A model generated the notes under the pieces. That model was not told the DNA's origin. It was given only the letters and a program-made list of their open reading frames with translations, and searched no databases. A program made the position numbers and the translations under genes. From assembly GCA_963580455.1 (NCBI GenBank), contig OY756957.1, forward strand, positions 7,321,001-7,385,000: a DNA stretch of 64,000 nt, written 5' to 3'. Numbering within the stretch: position 1 is the stretch's first letter; every line of letters starts with the position of its first letter. Shown piece after piece: positions 22,509 through 33,660 of the stretch. The DNA is from Euonymus europaeus. Lineage: Eukaryota > Streptophyta > Magnoliopsida > Celastrales > Celastraceae.

Positions 22509-22601
22509 CAGTTGTTGCCGTTGTTCTTCAAACGCAACCCATAGATCGTCTACCCCTCGACCAGCGTCATTAGGGTTTTGATTCCGTTCTTGATTAGACA
22601 T
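22508..22601 (-). pseudogene. Gag N-terminus remnant
   Basis: About 30 codons starting with an ATG at 22601, 21 bp inside the primer site: MSNQERNQNPNDAGRG followed by DDLWVAFEERQQ. The frame ends abruptly at the deletion junction where integrase sequence begins. The position right after the primer site identifies it as the gag start. Confidence 0.7.
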
Positions 22602-22621
22602 ATCGAACAGGAAAGCGATCT

Positions 22622-22633
22622 GCTCTGATACCA
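22622..22633 (-). other. Primer binding site, tRNA-iMet type
   Basis: The minus strand reads TGGTATCAGAGC two bases inside the right LTR. This is the standard initiator-Met primer site and sets the element's orientation. Confidence 0.92.
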
Positions 22634-23100
22634 CCTGACGAAGCGCGAAAGCTTGAAAGACTGAAATCGTTCACGACGATAATAGGATCTTGGAATCCAC
22701 CAAGGAATAATTGAGAGAACTCAAAGATTTTATTGAATAATAATTGAAGTGTCTACAATGGTCTTTAGAAGACTTATTTATAGCTAAAACATTAAGTAAA
22801 CCCTAACTGAACTAGAATTGGAAATTCTAAATAAACTAGGAAACTTAATAAAAAAACATGCAAAAAATATTAATTAATCCCGCTGGAATTCTTCACAGCT
22901 ACGAAAACGTGTGTTGATGAACCTCAAATGCGAAACCCTCTCCAAACATCTAGATCTCTGAAAACAATCCTTGGAAACATATTATAATAAGGAAACGGAT
23001 TACGGCCGATCAAAGTTGAGACCTACACTAATGATGTTTCCTATTCTTGGGGGAACAATCAAATTTGAACATAAACTCATCAGCGACCCGTTCTACGTCA

Positions 23101-24488
23101 AAATTCTGCACAGAAGTTCTCAAGTGTGTTTTCAATAATAGATTTTACGAGAATTTAAAACTTTATTTATAAGAGTCATGGTTGCAAAATTCTTTTCATT
23201 TGTTAAGGTGGGATGTTTGTTGTATGAGCTTGAAAAATGTGTTAAAAATATTATTAGTGAAAATTAAATTTTGACGCTCAAGTAAGATACAAGTATACAT
23301 GCCCTCGGGGCATATGCTCCAGCGGTGAGCTGGGGGGCATGACCCTTAAGTAGAAGTAATAGAGTGTCTGTCAACGTGTTTTGGTGCTCGGGTTCGAGTC
23401 GTTCTAGCGACACGCTCTTGATGCTGAGCGTTGGTGGGCCGCCCTTTAGGGGGCAGCGTGAAAGCCCCCTCTCCTTGCTGTTGGGTTGCATAACCCGCAT
23501 CTTATATTCAATCTATTGGCTCAGGACATGATCGGGATAGGACGAGTTCTTGAATCCTGCCCCAACCCAAGATATATAATATACACCAATAATCTAGCCG
23601 ACATAATTCTGATATGGATAACAAAATGTTAGTAGCCATCAAAATGTTTTGGACATATTATGTCACGAATTTGAATTTGTCCCCCTAAATTCAGAATATT
23701 TGTGTGGGTTACTTCTGCGTCATTTTTGGGACAAACAATTCGCAAACCTTAAGTTATTAACATTAATATTTTGTAATTTTTACGAAGTACATAGTAAAAC
23801 CTATTGCACTTTAATTTAACAGTGAAAAGCTAAAGTCATTAAAAAATGCAGATGGGTTTTTTTACCTAAAATAGAAAGTGCTTTTATACGTTATGTCACA
23901 TGTCACGCAACCAAAAAGGAAACTTTAAATATACTACACATTTAATAATATTGAGAACAGAAAATCAATGACCATTATATTAGAGTTATAATCCATTCTA
24001 AAAATAAAACTCAATTTTAAAATTGGGAATCACGAATAGTTTATTGACATTCATGTATATGGTATCTCATATAGATTTCGAATTCGAGCCTTCTCAACCT
24101 TTTCCTCTGCACTCAAAAAACTTTTTAAAATTATCATAGTTTCTCATACCTTTGAAATTTAATCCGTTAAATAATAAATTTTGACTCTAATCGTTTAAAG
24201 GTGCCACACAAATTTCACCATTGCTGGCTTTTGCTGTAATTTCTCAGAACCTAAGCAAAACAATGTAAGTCGTGGCATTTGCTTTGGAAAGAATTGCAAG
24301 TTTAGAGAAACTTGTATAAAGTAGGAAATATAAGGACATTTTGGTCATTATATGCATAAAATGTATAGAAATTTTTAACTCCAAAAGTCTTTGTCGACTA
24401 GTTCATTATTTCAAAATTCCCTTGAAAGAAACCTCATTCGCTCTGCCAAACCTCATGCTCTCTGCCATTTTGTGTTTCTTCTGTTGCA
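23101..24488. other. Spacer upstream of the NLR relic, with a Pol III box-like segment
   Basis: Mostly AT-rich and gene-free. Around 23300-23500 a more GC-rich block contains GGTTCGAGTCG (23394-23404), a near match to the Pol III B box, with a GCGGTGAGCTGGGG segment about 65 bp earlier. This could be a decayed tRNA-derived SINE, but no tail or target duplication was found. A TATA-like TTGTATAAAGTAGG lies near 24313, about 175 bp before the NLR start codon. Confidence 0.35.
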
Positions 24489-26650
24489 ATGGAGTTCGCT
24501 ACTGCACTCCTCTCGGCTTCCGTTCAGCCACTGATTCAAAGGCTGATCTCTCATGAACTTGACGTCTTTGCTCGACGGGAGAACATACATGCTGACATCA
24601 AGGACTGGGAGAAAATGCTGGCCGAAATCAATCCTTTGCTTGATGATGCTGAAGGCAAGCTCGACAATCCTGCAGTGAAAAATTGGCTTGATGATTTTCG
24701 AGACCTGATCTATGACATAGAAGATGTATTGGATGAGTTCAACACTGAAGTTTTGAAGCGCAAGGTGATGGAAGATTCTCAGAAAAACACAAACAAGCTG
24801 TCAAAGTTTATCCGCACTTCTTTCACTTGTTGCTCGTTGACCAACAAGATGGCCTCATTTGATTTCAAGAACAAGATGACATTGAGGATTAAAGAAATTA
24901 CTCAAAGATTAGGGCGTATTAATGCGAGACATCTCAATTTGAGAAGGATTGCTAATGGGACGAGATCCAACCAGCTGAAGGAAAGGCCACCAACAACTTC
25001 TTTGGTGGATGAATTGCATATTTATGGCAGGAATGACGACAAAGAAGCTATTATTCAGATGTTGCTGAGGGATGAAGGTGGAAACAAGCCCATTTCCGTT
25101 ATCGCTATTTTGGGGATGGGAGGAATTGGTAAGACTACCTTAGCACAACTAGTCTACAACGATTCTGCAGTAAAGGAATTTTTCAACATTAGGCCATGGG
25201 TATGTGTTTCTGATAATTTTGATGTTACCGCCCTAACGAGAACAATTCTGCGTCAGGTAGCTCCAGAGATCAGTGATTTGAAGGATCTAGATTTGAATTC
25301 ACTTCAAGTAACACTGAAAGAGAAATTGTCTCAAAAGAAATTTCTGCTCTTCCTAGATGATGTTTGGGAAGAGGATTACAATCAATGGGATCTACTACGT
25401 AGACCTTTCGTTTCCGCATCATCCAACAGCAAGATAGTTGTCACCACTCGTAAGAATAATGTTGCACCGATCACAGGCGATGTTTATGCTCACCGTGTCA
25501 AGGAGTTGCCAGATGATCAGTGCTTATTGTTATTGGCTTGCCATGCTTTGGCCACACAAAGCTTTGATGCACACTTAGATCTGAAGGATATTGGGCAGAA
25601 GTTGGTGAAAATGTGTAATGGACTTTCGCTGGCTGCAAAAGTACTGGGAGGTCTCTTGCGCAATAAACGAAGCGGTGGAGAATGGGAATGTGTATTGAGA
25701 AACAAATTGTGGAACTTACCGGAAAGGAGCAATAGTGTCCATCCGGCTCTAAAATTGAGCTACAATGACCTCCCTTCTCACTTAAAGCGATGCTTTGTTT
25801 ATTGTACCATAGTCCCGAAGGATTACGAATTTGATAGGGATGAGTTGATTTCTCTATGGATGGCAGAAGGCTTCTTGGACCATCCCCGGTAGGGACGCTA
25901 ATGGAGGATCTGGGAATTGAATACTTTGATGATTTGGTGTCGAGGTCATTCTTTCAGTCGTCGAACCATAATCAATCAACAATGCCGTCAATCTTTCAAT
26001 CAGGATTATCCCTTGAGCCAACAAATAGTACGAGATCAGTATTTGTGATGCATGATCTCATAAGGGAGCTTGCTCAAATTATTGCGAAAGATATTTGTTA
26101 TAATTATGAGAAAAAGTTAGAGGGTGATATGTCAAGTTCAAACTATGAAAAGGTCCGTCATGCATCTTTTTCTCTTTCCAAAGACTCGCAAGAGTATGAA
26201 GTTTATTCTCGAATGAAGAATTTGAGAACAATTGTGGGTTTTCCAATCTTAAGAAGATATGGCGCGATAGGCAGGAATGCCGACTTTCACCACAAGAATT
26301 GTTACGAGTTCTCTCCACAATCAAGGTGCTTAAGGGTGTTATCTATTACTGTGTTGGGGTTACCAAAATCAATAGGACATTTGAAGCATCTACGACACCT
26401 CAACTTGTCTTTCGCACCTATCGAACAGCTCCTTGAGTCTGTCAGTTCTCTCTTAAATCTGCACACTTTGCTATTGCATTCTTGTCATCGTCTTAAGAAG
26501 TTGCCGGATAAAACTAAAAATCTGGTGAACTTGCGACATCTTGATATTGCTATGACGCATAAGTTACAAAAGATTCCGTCCGGCCTAGGTGTGTTGACCA
26601 ATCTTCAGACTTTATCCAGGTTTATTCAAATCTTCTTTAGATCAAGATAG
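24489..26650 (+). pseudogene. CC-NBS-LRR disease-resistance gene relic
   Basis: This is an intracellular immune receptor of the CNL class (RPP13/RGA-like), intronless here. Residues 1-150 form an Rx-type coiled coil (LIYDIEDVLDEF near 73-84). The NB-ARC domain has the P-loop GMGGIGKTT (209-217), WVCVSDNF, kinase-2 FLLFLDDVW (285-293), SKIVVTTR, a GLSLAAK variant of GLPLAAK (378-384), and the CFVYCTIVP/LISLWMAEGFL block. The frame then stops at a TAG at 25890-25892. The protein continues in the next frame (from 25856) through MEDLGIEYFDDLVSRSF, VMHDL (the MHD motif) and about three LRRs (for example HLKHLRHLNLS). It ends at 26650 after LTNLQTLSRF, where unrelated sequence begins. One indel plus loss of most LRRs makes it non-functional as a receptor. 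Separate short CC-NB and LRR peptides could still be translated, but nothing shows they are. Confidence 0.9.
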
Positions 26651-28119
26651 ATGTTGTCCATGATGATCTCTAGCATATAATAACATCTCTAGATTAAGAT
26701 GAGACTCACAAACATTTATCTTAATAAAAAAAGTTAGGATATCATCCAATAATTATCCCATAAGGAGTCCATATCAAACACAATAACACAAGAGTTATAG
26801 GATAATATCGAAATCAATTATATCTCATAAAAATGTGTACCGGAGTCATCATACAAATAAAGTTCTATAAGAAGAAGCTTATAAGCTAGCAATGCCGTAT
26901 ATATATATATATATTCATCTATTAATTAGTATATATATTATAGCAAATTGAAAGAGAAGGGTGTCACTATTTCTTTCAATTATCGTTTTTACATACACAA
27001 TTTTATTCCTTTTTGCTAGTATAAACAGGATGACTTGCTTGAGAGCAAATGTAAGGGTTAAAATTTTTCCTGTGGATGTTAGGGTATATTATAGCAAATG
27101 CTAGTTCACCGGAAGACCCTCTTTTGCTAAAAGAAATTGTGTTTATATTTTTTTCTAGGACATAGGTGACCTATATGGTAATTGCATTATTTTAAACATC
27201 ATGCATGCATAAAACAATTCAATAATTAATCTATACTATCTATTACATTGTTTGCATAAAACGAGTATATGTTCTACTATCATATTACAATAAAATCTCA
27301 CGTCAAATAAAAATTTAGATAGTATATACAATAAACAATGTAATTTCATACATAATACATAAAATAACTCAATTTTTAGTCTGTACTTTCTATTACATTG
27401 GTTAAAACAACGAATATATTTGTTACTATTATGTTGTAATAAAATTTCACACCAAAGGACAATTTACATAACATATATAGCAATTACATTATTTTGAAAA
27501 ATAATATAATTTTAATGAAAATGTATAAAACAACTCAATTTCTAGTTGTATTATTTGAAATAACAAATATATGTTGTACACTTGTACTATCATAATACAT
27601 AGAAATTTCACTGTTTACGTTGTATGTATATTATTTACTTTGTTTTCAAAGACAATGTAATTAAGAACGGGTAGATAAAAACTATCCATAATAAATCTTG
27701 TTGGAAAGAATTTTCTTGCTGATTTTGAATATATAATTTTTTTTGATATCTAACATGAATTTTAAGAGATAAAATGTCTTAAAAATTTATTTACGGAAAA
27801 AATAAAAAAATTGTGTAGTGACCTCTTCAAATAGATTGTCTTTTTAAAATTTTAATTTTGTTATCTAATATGTTTAAAAAACATGACTTGGATTAATGTG
27901 GCTAAAATACTTATGCAATTTAGCGTGATTGAAAATAATAATAATAAAAATAATAAGGAGGAATTTTTGGTAGGCTGACGAACACGTGTTGGTCTTGCAC
28001 CAGAAAAATATCCTGGCTTTTTTGACACTTGAACAAAGCAACTACAGCCGCTGCTATTCGGAGACCGCTACTTCGACATATAATTCAGAGAGAGACAGAG
28101 AGGAGAATCGACCGTCGGG
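26651..28119. repeat. AT-rich spacer with degenerate ~150 bp tandem repeats
   Basis: No gene was found. From about 27175 to 27635 three diverged ~150 bp units repeat the order CAATTACATTATTT, ATAAAACAACTCAATTT, CTATTACATTG and TAATAAAATTTCAC. From 27460 to 27820 the sequence also matches 10584-10795. A TA run lies at 26900-26914. The last ~110 bp before 28120 are less AT-rich and contain a GA-rich stretch (28087-28104), compatible with the DUF760 gene's 5' leader. Confidence 0.5.
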
Positions 28120-31100
28120 ATGCAGGTATTAGGACGAGCCGGAGCCACAAGCGACGTTTTGGTGGCGATTCCCTCGGCAACCGGAGGCGTCTTCAGGTCT
28201 TGTGATTTCAGGCACTTCCACTCCAGCTACTCTCTTTCTGCTCCATTCTTCAGAGTATGCCATTCTTCTTTTCTTTTAATGTCTTTGTTTGGTGGCTGAC
28301 AGGCTGAGAAAGGGAGACTCTTTGTTTTTCTTGATTTCTTAGAGAGGGACTTCAAAATTTTGATTTCTTTCGTCTCTACGAATGGGTTCTTTGTAGAATA
28401 GCATTTTAATAGACGTTCGTATGCTTGGTTTGGGTAAAAATCTCGTGAAGAAAAACTTTGATTATGATTCTAATACGTTCAATTTAGTCTTTTTGAGCTT
28501 TCTGCTATATTTTGCAGCTTTTTTGGAATGATGCCTAAAGGGTATTTTGCATACCATTGAAAGATCTGTTGTCATTCTGATTATTCATTATCATCGCTTG
28601 AGTATATTCTACCAATGATAATTGTTCTGGAAGATGTGCTGACAGAGATAGTGTTAATAGTATGAGTGATGGTAAATAATTCCTAATATTGTTTCGCGTG
28701 CTTGTGGACCTGTGGTATGCGGTTGAATGTGATACGAGTGGCTGGTGATTTATCTTCTACTGTTCGATCATAACCTGTTGAGATAAATGAAGATAGATTT
28801 GATGAATTTAAGTTTTTGAATACAAGTACTCAAAACGAGAAAAAAAAAATCAATTCTCTGTGGTAGTCAATTAGTCATGGAAGTGCTCTCCTGTGCACCA
28901 GCTTGAGGAAGGAGCTTTGGAAGTTAGCTTTTTCATTCTACAGGAAAGCGGAAAGGACTGCAAGCTAGGTCCAAATCATAGGATGTATGTGTTACACTAA
29001 GTTCCTTTGGGAGGAAGTTGTTTTTCTTACCCTTCCCGAAAGATGAAGCAAAATTGTCATCAATTAATGTAGTTCTTTATGACAGAAGTATCTATGAGAA
29101 TGTTCTATAACATTCTTCCGGTACTGTTTAACGTTCGAGTTCCCACATACTGTGACAGAAGCTTACATGCATAATGCTTCGTATTATCAGAGATGTCTTT
29201 CATCCCCTGATTGGATCTCAAAGCAAGGGACAAGAATGGAGAAGTGCCGAGCACGAGGCTTGACTATTAGAGCGTCAGGAGACTCAAGCGATAACTTGAT
29301 GCCAGTAGCTCCTCTGCAACTAGAATCCCCAGTTGGCCAGCTTTTGACTCAAATACTGCAAACCCATCCACATTTGCTACCTGCAGCCGTTGATCAACAG
29401 CTTGAGAACCTTCAAATAGACAGGAATGACCAAGGAGAAGAAACTTCGCCATCCCAGGATCCCCTTTATAAGTAAGCCATTTGTTTTTTTTTCGTTCTCT
29501 CTCACTAGCTATGTATAGAACAGTATATATTTACCCAAATTGTCATCTTCAGGCTAAAAGAGTAAACAAGTCATGTGCACAAGACTCCGCAGTAGGCGGG
29601 ATTGGAGACATAAGGATGTACGTAGACCTTATCCCCAAATTATATGTGGAGGGGTTTTCAGGAATTGAACCTTTGATCTCTAGGTTGCACCCTTGCAACT
29701 CTACTACTGGACCATATGTTGGCCGGTGAATTGTCATCTTGAAGCTAATAAAAAAAAAAAAGGATTGATGAGCTATCTTCATTTTTATATTTTGGCAAGT
29801 ACTGGTGTGAAAGAGTTAAATCTCTTATGATAGTATGGATTTTTGTTTCAGAAAAGATTCAAAACTTTTTCGATCAAATTGCTTTGGTGTGACTATTTTC
29901 CTAGGTTAGATTGAAATATTGGAACGGTTTGATGGAGCCTAGACATGTGATAACTTTGTTTAACTGGCAGTGTGGTGCTGCTTATTTTGATGTGGTTGGT
30001 GAAGCTAATTGTTTATTGGTAACTTATACAGCCAAACATATTGCAACAGAACCTTCTGAGGTAAATTTGGCTTTCTGTCTGACTATAATAATGTCTGCAG
30101 AACTCTTGTGCTGCCTCTAGTCCTTAGGAAACCATGGATATGGCTTTGGCTAATTTTCTTAGATATTAGATTTTCGTGAGCTAATCCTATCTGCTAGGGT
30201 CATCGTGCACATGGGCATTTCATTGTACTGGAACGCTGTGGGCCTAGACAAATTGATACAGGTTGTTTATTCTGGACTGTGACACATATTTTTTTGGTTG
30301 TCTGAAGAGAATGGTTATAGGATGTCCAAATTGTTACTTTACGCATCATTCTATATACTTTGTTGGTTATAAAACGTCTGCGTACATTATAGAATGCTTT
30401 AAACTTCCTCCCTTCATCTCCTCATTGATTCTCCAGTTTGGGAAATTGGGGGGTTTGAACGGGTAAAGGTGTTGGGGTTTGAGGATTTTTGAAAGGTCTA
30501 AATTTATTTGAGTTACAGTCCATTCATATTCTTGCAAGCCCCTTCAATTGAGGTCGAGTTAGACAACGCATCTCTTGATACCATGAACTGCCCATGGTCA
30601 ATCCTTGGTTTTAGGGGGCTTTCCTCAATGTGTGTACTGTGTCAGTCTCTCTCCAACGATTTTAGCATTTGTGCTTTTCAATTCTTTAGTCTCTTTCATT
30701 AGCACCATCAATGTTTTTTGTCCCCATCAAATGCTTAAAGACCTTGCTTCACATAGTTGGGGTGCCTCTCGAACTTTATTAAGCTAAGTAAAAATAGCCC
30801 CCAACAGCATTACTCAGCCCATAAGGATCAGCATATTGGCAGCTAGCTTTAAGTTCCATGAATAAGAATATGATAAACACCACTCTCGATACCACACTAT
30901 GTAAATGTAAATAATAGTAAAGGAAGATAGCAAGAAAAGGATTCAACTCAGTAATTACATAATTTACATAGAAGAGTGCCACAACCCAGATTACAATCAG
31001 CAAAAGACTTAACTACTGTTCAATAGCAAAAGACCCAATTACCCTTGATTTCTCCTCTTGACAATCTTCACGTCCCTATCAGAATACATAGTGATTTGAA

Positions 31101-32130
31101 ACTAATGGAGTGGAAGGGATCCGATTAGATTCGAAGACTTGAATTGTTTTACACTTGGCATATAGTTTTGATGGAGTTCACATGTCTTAAGTTTAGCTTC
31201 ATGAGTCTTAACTATTTTCAGCCATGCTTGTTAAGTGTTTCAAATGCCTGGCACAATAGAATCAATATGACAAAAAGCCTGAGTGTTTTTTTTCTTCTTT
31301 TTCTTTTCAGGAGAATAGCTGAAGTCAGAGAAAAGGAAAGGCACAATACATTGGAGGAGATAATTTACTGTCTGATTGTTCTGAAATTTGTAGACAATGG
31401 CATTTCAATGATCCCGAAGATAACAGAAACATCAGATCCTGCAGGACGAGTAGATTTTTGGCCAAACCAAGAGCAGAAGCTAGAATCCATTCATTCTCCT
31501 GAAGCATTTGAGATGATACTGAGCCATTTATCTATCGTGCTGGGAGAACGCACAGTGGGCCCCCTTGATCCCATTGTTCAAATAAGCAAAGTCAAACTTG
31601 GAAAATTGTATGCTGCGTCTATAATGTATGGATATTTCCTGAGAAGAGTTGACGAACGATATCAACTTGAGAGAACTATGAAAACCCTTCCCAAGGGTTT
31701 CGATGAAGACAGGGTGAGACTTGAAGGTCCAACCGTACCGAACCAGTTATGGGATCCAGATTCATTGATCATGATTCAGCCTGATGATGGAACCGTCACT
31801 GATGAGAGGGGCTTCATGGACAGTGAAGATGGAAAATCATATAGACTGAGGTCCTATGTGATGTATTTGGATGCAGAGACACTTCAAAGATATGCAACCA
31901 TAAGATCCAAGGAAGCCATTTCTTTAATAGAAAGGCAGACCCAAGCATTATTTGGGAGACCTGACATTAGGGTTTCTGGGGATGGGTCGATTGGCATAGA
32001 GAATGATGACGTGCTTTCGATTAGTTTCTCTGGATTAACAATGCTAGTCTTGGAGGCAGTAGCATTTGGGTCATTTATGTGGGACGCAGAAAGCTACGCT
32101 GAAACAAAATACCATTTTGTTGCTAGCTAG
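28120..32130 (+). CDS. DUF760 family protein, UV-B-induced At3g17800-like, chloroplastic
   Basis: A host gene with three exons: 28120-28254, 29191-29471 and 31311-32130, giving 411 residues, close to the usual length of the family. The first exon is rich in Ser, Arg and small residues with few acids, like a plastid transit peptide. The conserved body follows: PLQLESPVGQLL, THPHLLPAAVDQQLENL, then across the second intron YK/RIAEVREKERHNTLEEI, a long DUF760 block with SPEAFEMILSHLS, KLGKLYAASIMYGYFLRRV and GFDEDRVRLEG, and a C-terminal YVMYLDAETLQRYATIRSKE. Splice sites: AGA/GTATGC; TATAA/GTAAGC to TTTTCAG/GAGAATA (this second join restores the conserved frame). The start of exon 2 at 29191 is chosen because it is the only nearby AG that keeps the frame with exon 1; a small extra exon is possible. 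Biochemical function is unknown; relatives are plastid-located and one is named for UV-B induction. No disabling change seen. Confidence 0.87.
29590..29730 (-). mobile_element. tRNA-derived SINE (Au-like) in intron 2 of the DUF760 gene
   Basis: The minus strand shows a Pol III promoter: an A-box-like TGGTCCAGTAGTAGAG (around 29699-29714) and a perfect B box GGTTCAATTCC (29661-29671). These are followed by the GGGGATAAGGTCTACGTACA segment typical of Au-type plant SINEs. It lies wholly inside the second intron in antisense to the gene, so the coding sequence is untouched. The exact ends are uncertain. Confidence 0.75.
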
Positions 32131-33250
32131 CTTTCTCTAATTATTCATGTCAAAATTGTAAAGCATCTTGTGTCTTCCCTCCTCTTCTTCTCCTTCTCCT
32201 TCTCCTTCTCCTGCCTTTTACCCCCGTCGAACTGCACAGTCAAAACTGGCGATATCATGATATTGTAGTACTGTAATAGTTCATTAGATGCCGTGGTTAC
32301 GTCTTGAGGTTGAGGTTTAAATTTTAGTGTAGTTGTGCAGTGAATCTACTTTGTTGCTGCTGGTGATGAAATTTGGCATTTGGTTTGGTCTATTGTCCAC
32401 TGTCCACTGCAGGCCCCATGAACAGTCAGAAGTTTATGAATCTAACAAATAATTAGCAGTTGTGTGCTAGAAAATTCCTAATATTGTTTTGGGTTATTGA
32501 TAATATTACGGGCATGCTCGCACTATATGCGGGATATAATTTTAGCTATACATCAAAAAAATAATAATTATTGATCATGTTTGTGACCCATTTTTTATAT
32601 CATTTAGATTCCCCATTTTAGGTTCATCATTGTCAATAACAGTTTTGTATCTCTCTTACAGCCATACTTCATTATTGTCTATAATAGTTTTGTACACCTC
32701 CCTCACAGCCATCCTCCATTTCTGGTACAACTACTAATATTGTTAATCTGAACCCATTGAAGTAGAACTTGCAGTCATATAGAGTATCTTTGTCTTCAAC
32801 ATATATCTATTAAGTGCAGTTGACATAATCTAACCACAAATAGAACTTTAGCTAAGTAGGAGAGTCTAGGAAGTAAATAGACTAAAAACTGCAATAGAAA
32901 ATTAGCATAGTATTGCACAACGCCTTCAAAATATACATGCTTCATGATCTGACCGCCCGTTGGCAGGAGAATAAGATAATAAAAGATGCCTCTAAGCTCA
33001 ACTAATAACTTAATTAAGCCCATGTCATATGGATGACCTGCTTTTAGATTGCAAGTTACTTGTCATAGTCGTCTCTGAACAATTAGGAGAGTTGGTCCCA
33101 TCAGCCTTTTCCTATTTATGTTAACCTCAATGAGTTAGTTATTTACTACAAAAGTAAACATTTTATCGTTTGAGAAATAAGGCCTTTTAGACTATATTAC
33201 ATCCACAAAAATGCCTTAAGAAACTCTAAACCAAGAACATAAGCTCTCTT
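32131..33250. other. 3' region of the DUF760 gene and spacer
   Basis: The first few hundred bases should hold the 3' UTR, including a CTTCTC-type microsatellite at 32176-32214. Two ~50 bp near-copies containing AACAGTTTTGTA/AATAGTTTTGTA and ACAGCCATNCT lie at 32620-32720. The rest is AT-rich spacer with no gene. CTCTT at 33246-33250 is the target duplication of the next element. Confidence 0.5.
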
Positions 33251-33626
33251 TGTTGGGTGGTGTTACACCCCATGTGGGGATCCACTGTATTTAAAATTGT
33301 CCACATATTAATGCAAAAGAAAAAACTAAACGTGTATATACAGGTATCTAACTAAGAGAGAGAGAACACAGAGTTTTCAGAGAGAGAACACAGAGTTTTC
33401 AGAGAGAGAAAAGTGTGAGCTAATTTGTGAGAATTTTATTCACAAATTAAAGCTATACAATATTTATATTGTGAGAGAGTGATCTATCTGTGGGTAAAGT
33501 TTGCAATCTCATTTACATAGTGGAAGTTTTAAGTGGCCTACGGGTCCCATATTTTATCTCTTTGAGGATTTTCCACACTAAATTTTTTTGGTGTTATTTT
33601 CATTGTTTTGTGTTCCTATCCCAACA
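33251..33626 (+). repeat. 5' LTR of copia element, internally shortened
   Basis: Starts TGTTGGGTGG, ends CCCAACA, 376 bp. Compared with the 582 bp 3' LTR it lacks an internal piece and gains a repeated AGAGAGAACACAGAGTTTTC unit near 33355-33410. The region from TGAGCTAATTTGTGA to the end aligns closely with 37816-38031. Confidence 0.88.
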
Positions 33627-33628
33627 AA

Positions 33629-33640
33629 GCGGTATCAGAG
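33629..33640 (+). other. Primer binding site, tRNA-iMet type
   Basis: GCGGTATCAGAG, two bases after the 5' LTR, matches the initiator-Met primer site TGGTATCAGAG with one mismatch. Confidence 0.85.
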
Positions 33641-33660
33641 GAAGGTTCATAACACAACAA

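Larger units (their letters stand above)
21110..23100 (-). mobile_element. Ty3/gypsy deletion derivative with both LTRs
   Basis: Direct repeats 21110-21588 and 22636-23100 start TGACGAAG and end CTACRTCA, with inverted TGACG/CGTCA termini. A tRNA-iMet primer site on the minus strand lies next to the right LTR, and a polypurine tract (AAGTCGAGGGGAC, minus strand) next to the left LTR, so the element runs on the minus strand. The flanks AAAGT (21105-21109) and AAAAT (23101-23105) are a probable target duplication with one mismatch. Only 1047 bp of interior remain: about 30 gag codons fused to the integrase end. It cannot move without help from a full-length relative. Confidence 0.88.

Noticed and set aside
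25856..26650. Independent LRR gene starting at its own ATG
   Set aside because: The first residues (MDGRRLLGPSP) are an out-of-frame reading of the NB-ARC WMAEGFLDHP region; it is the frameshifted continuation of the NLR relic.
31144..31310. DUF760 exon 3 starting at the ATG at 31144
   Set aside because: The 5' part of that open frame is intronic; the TTTTCAG acceptor at 31310 joins exon 2 in frame with the conserved RIAEVREKER segment.
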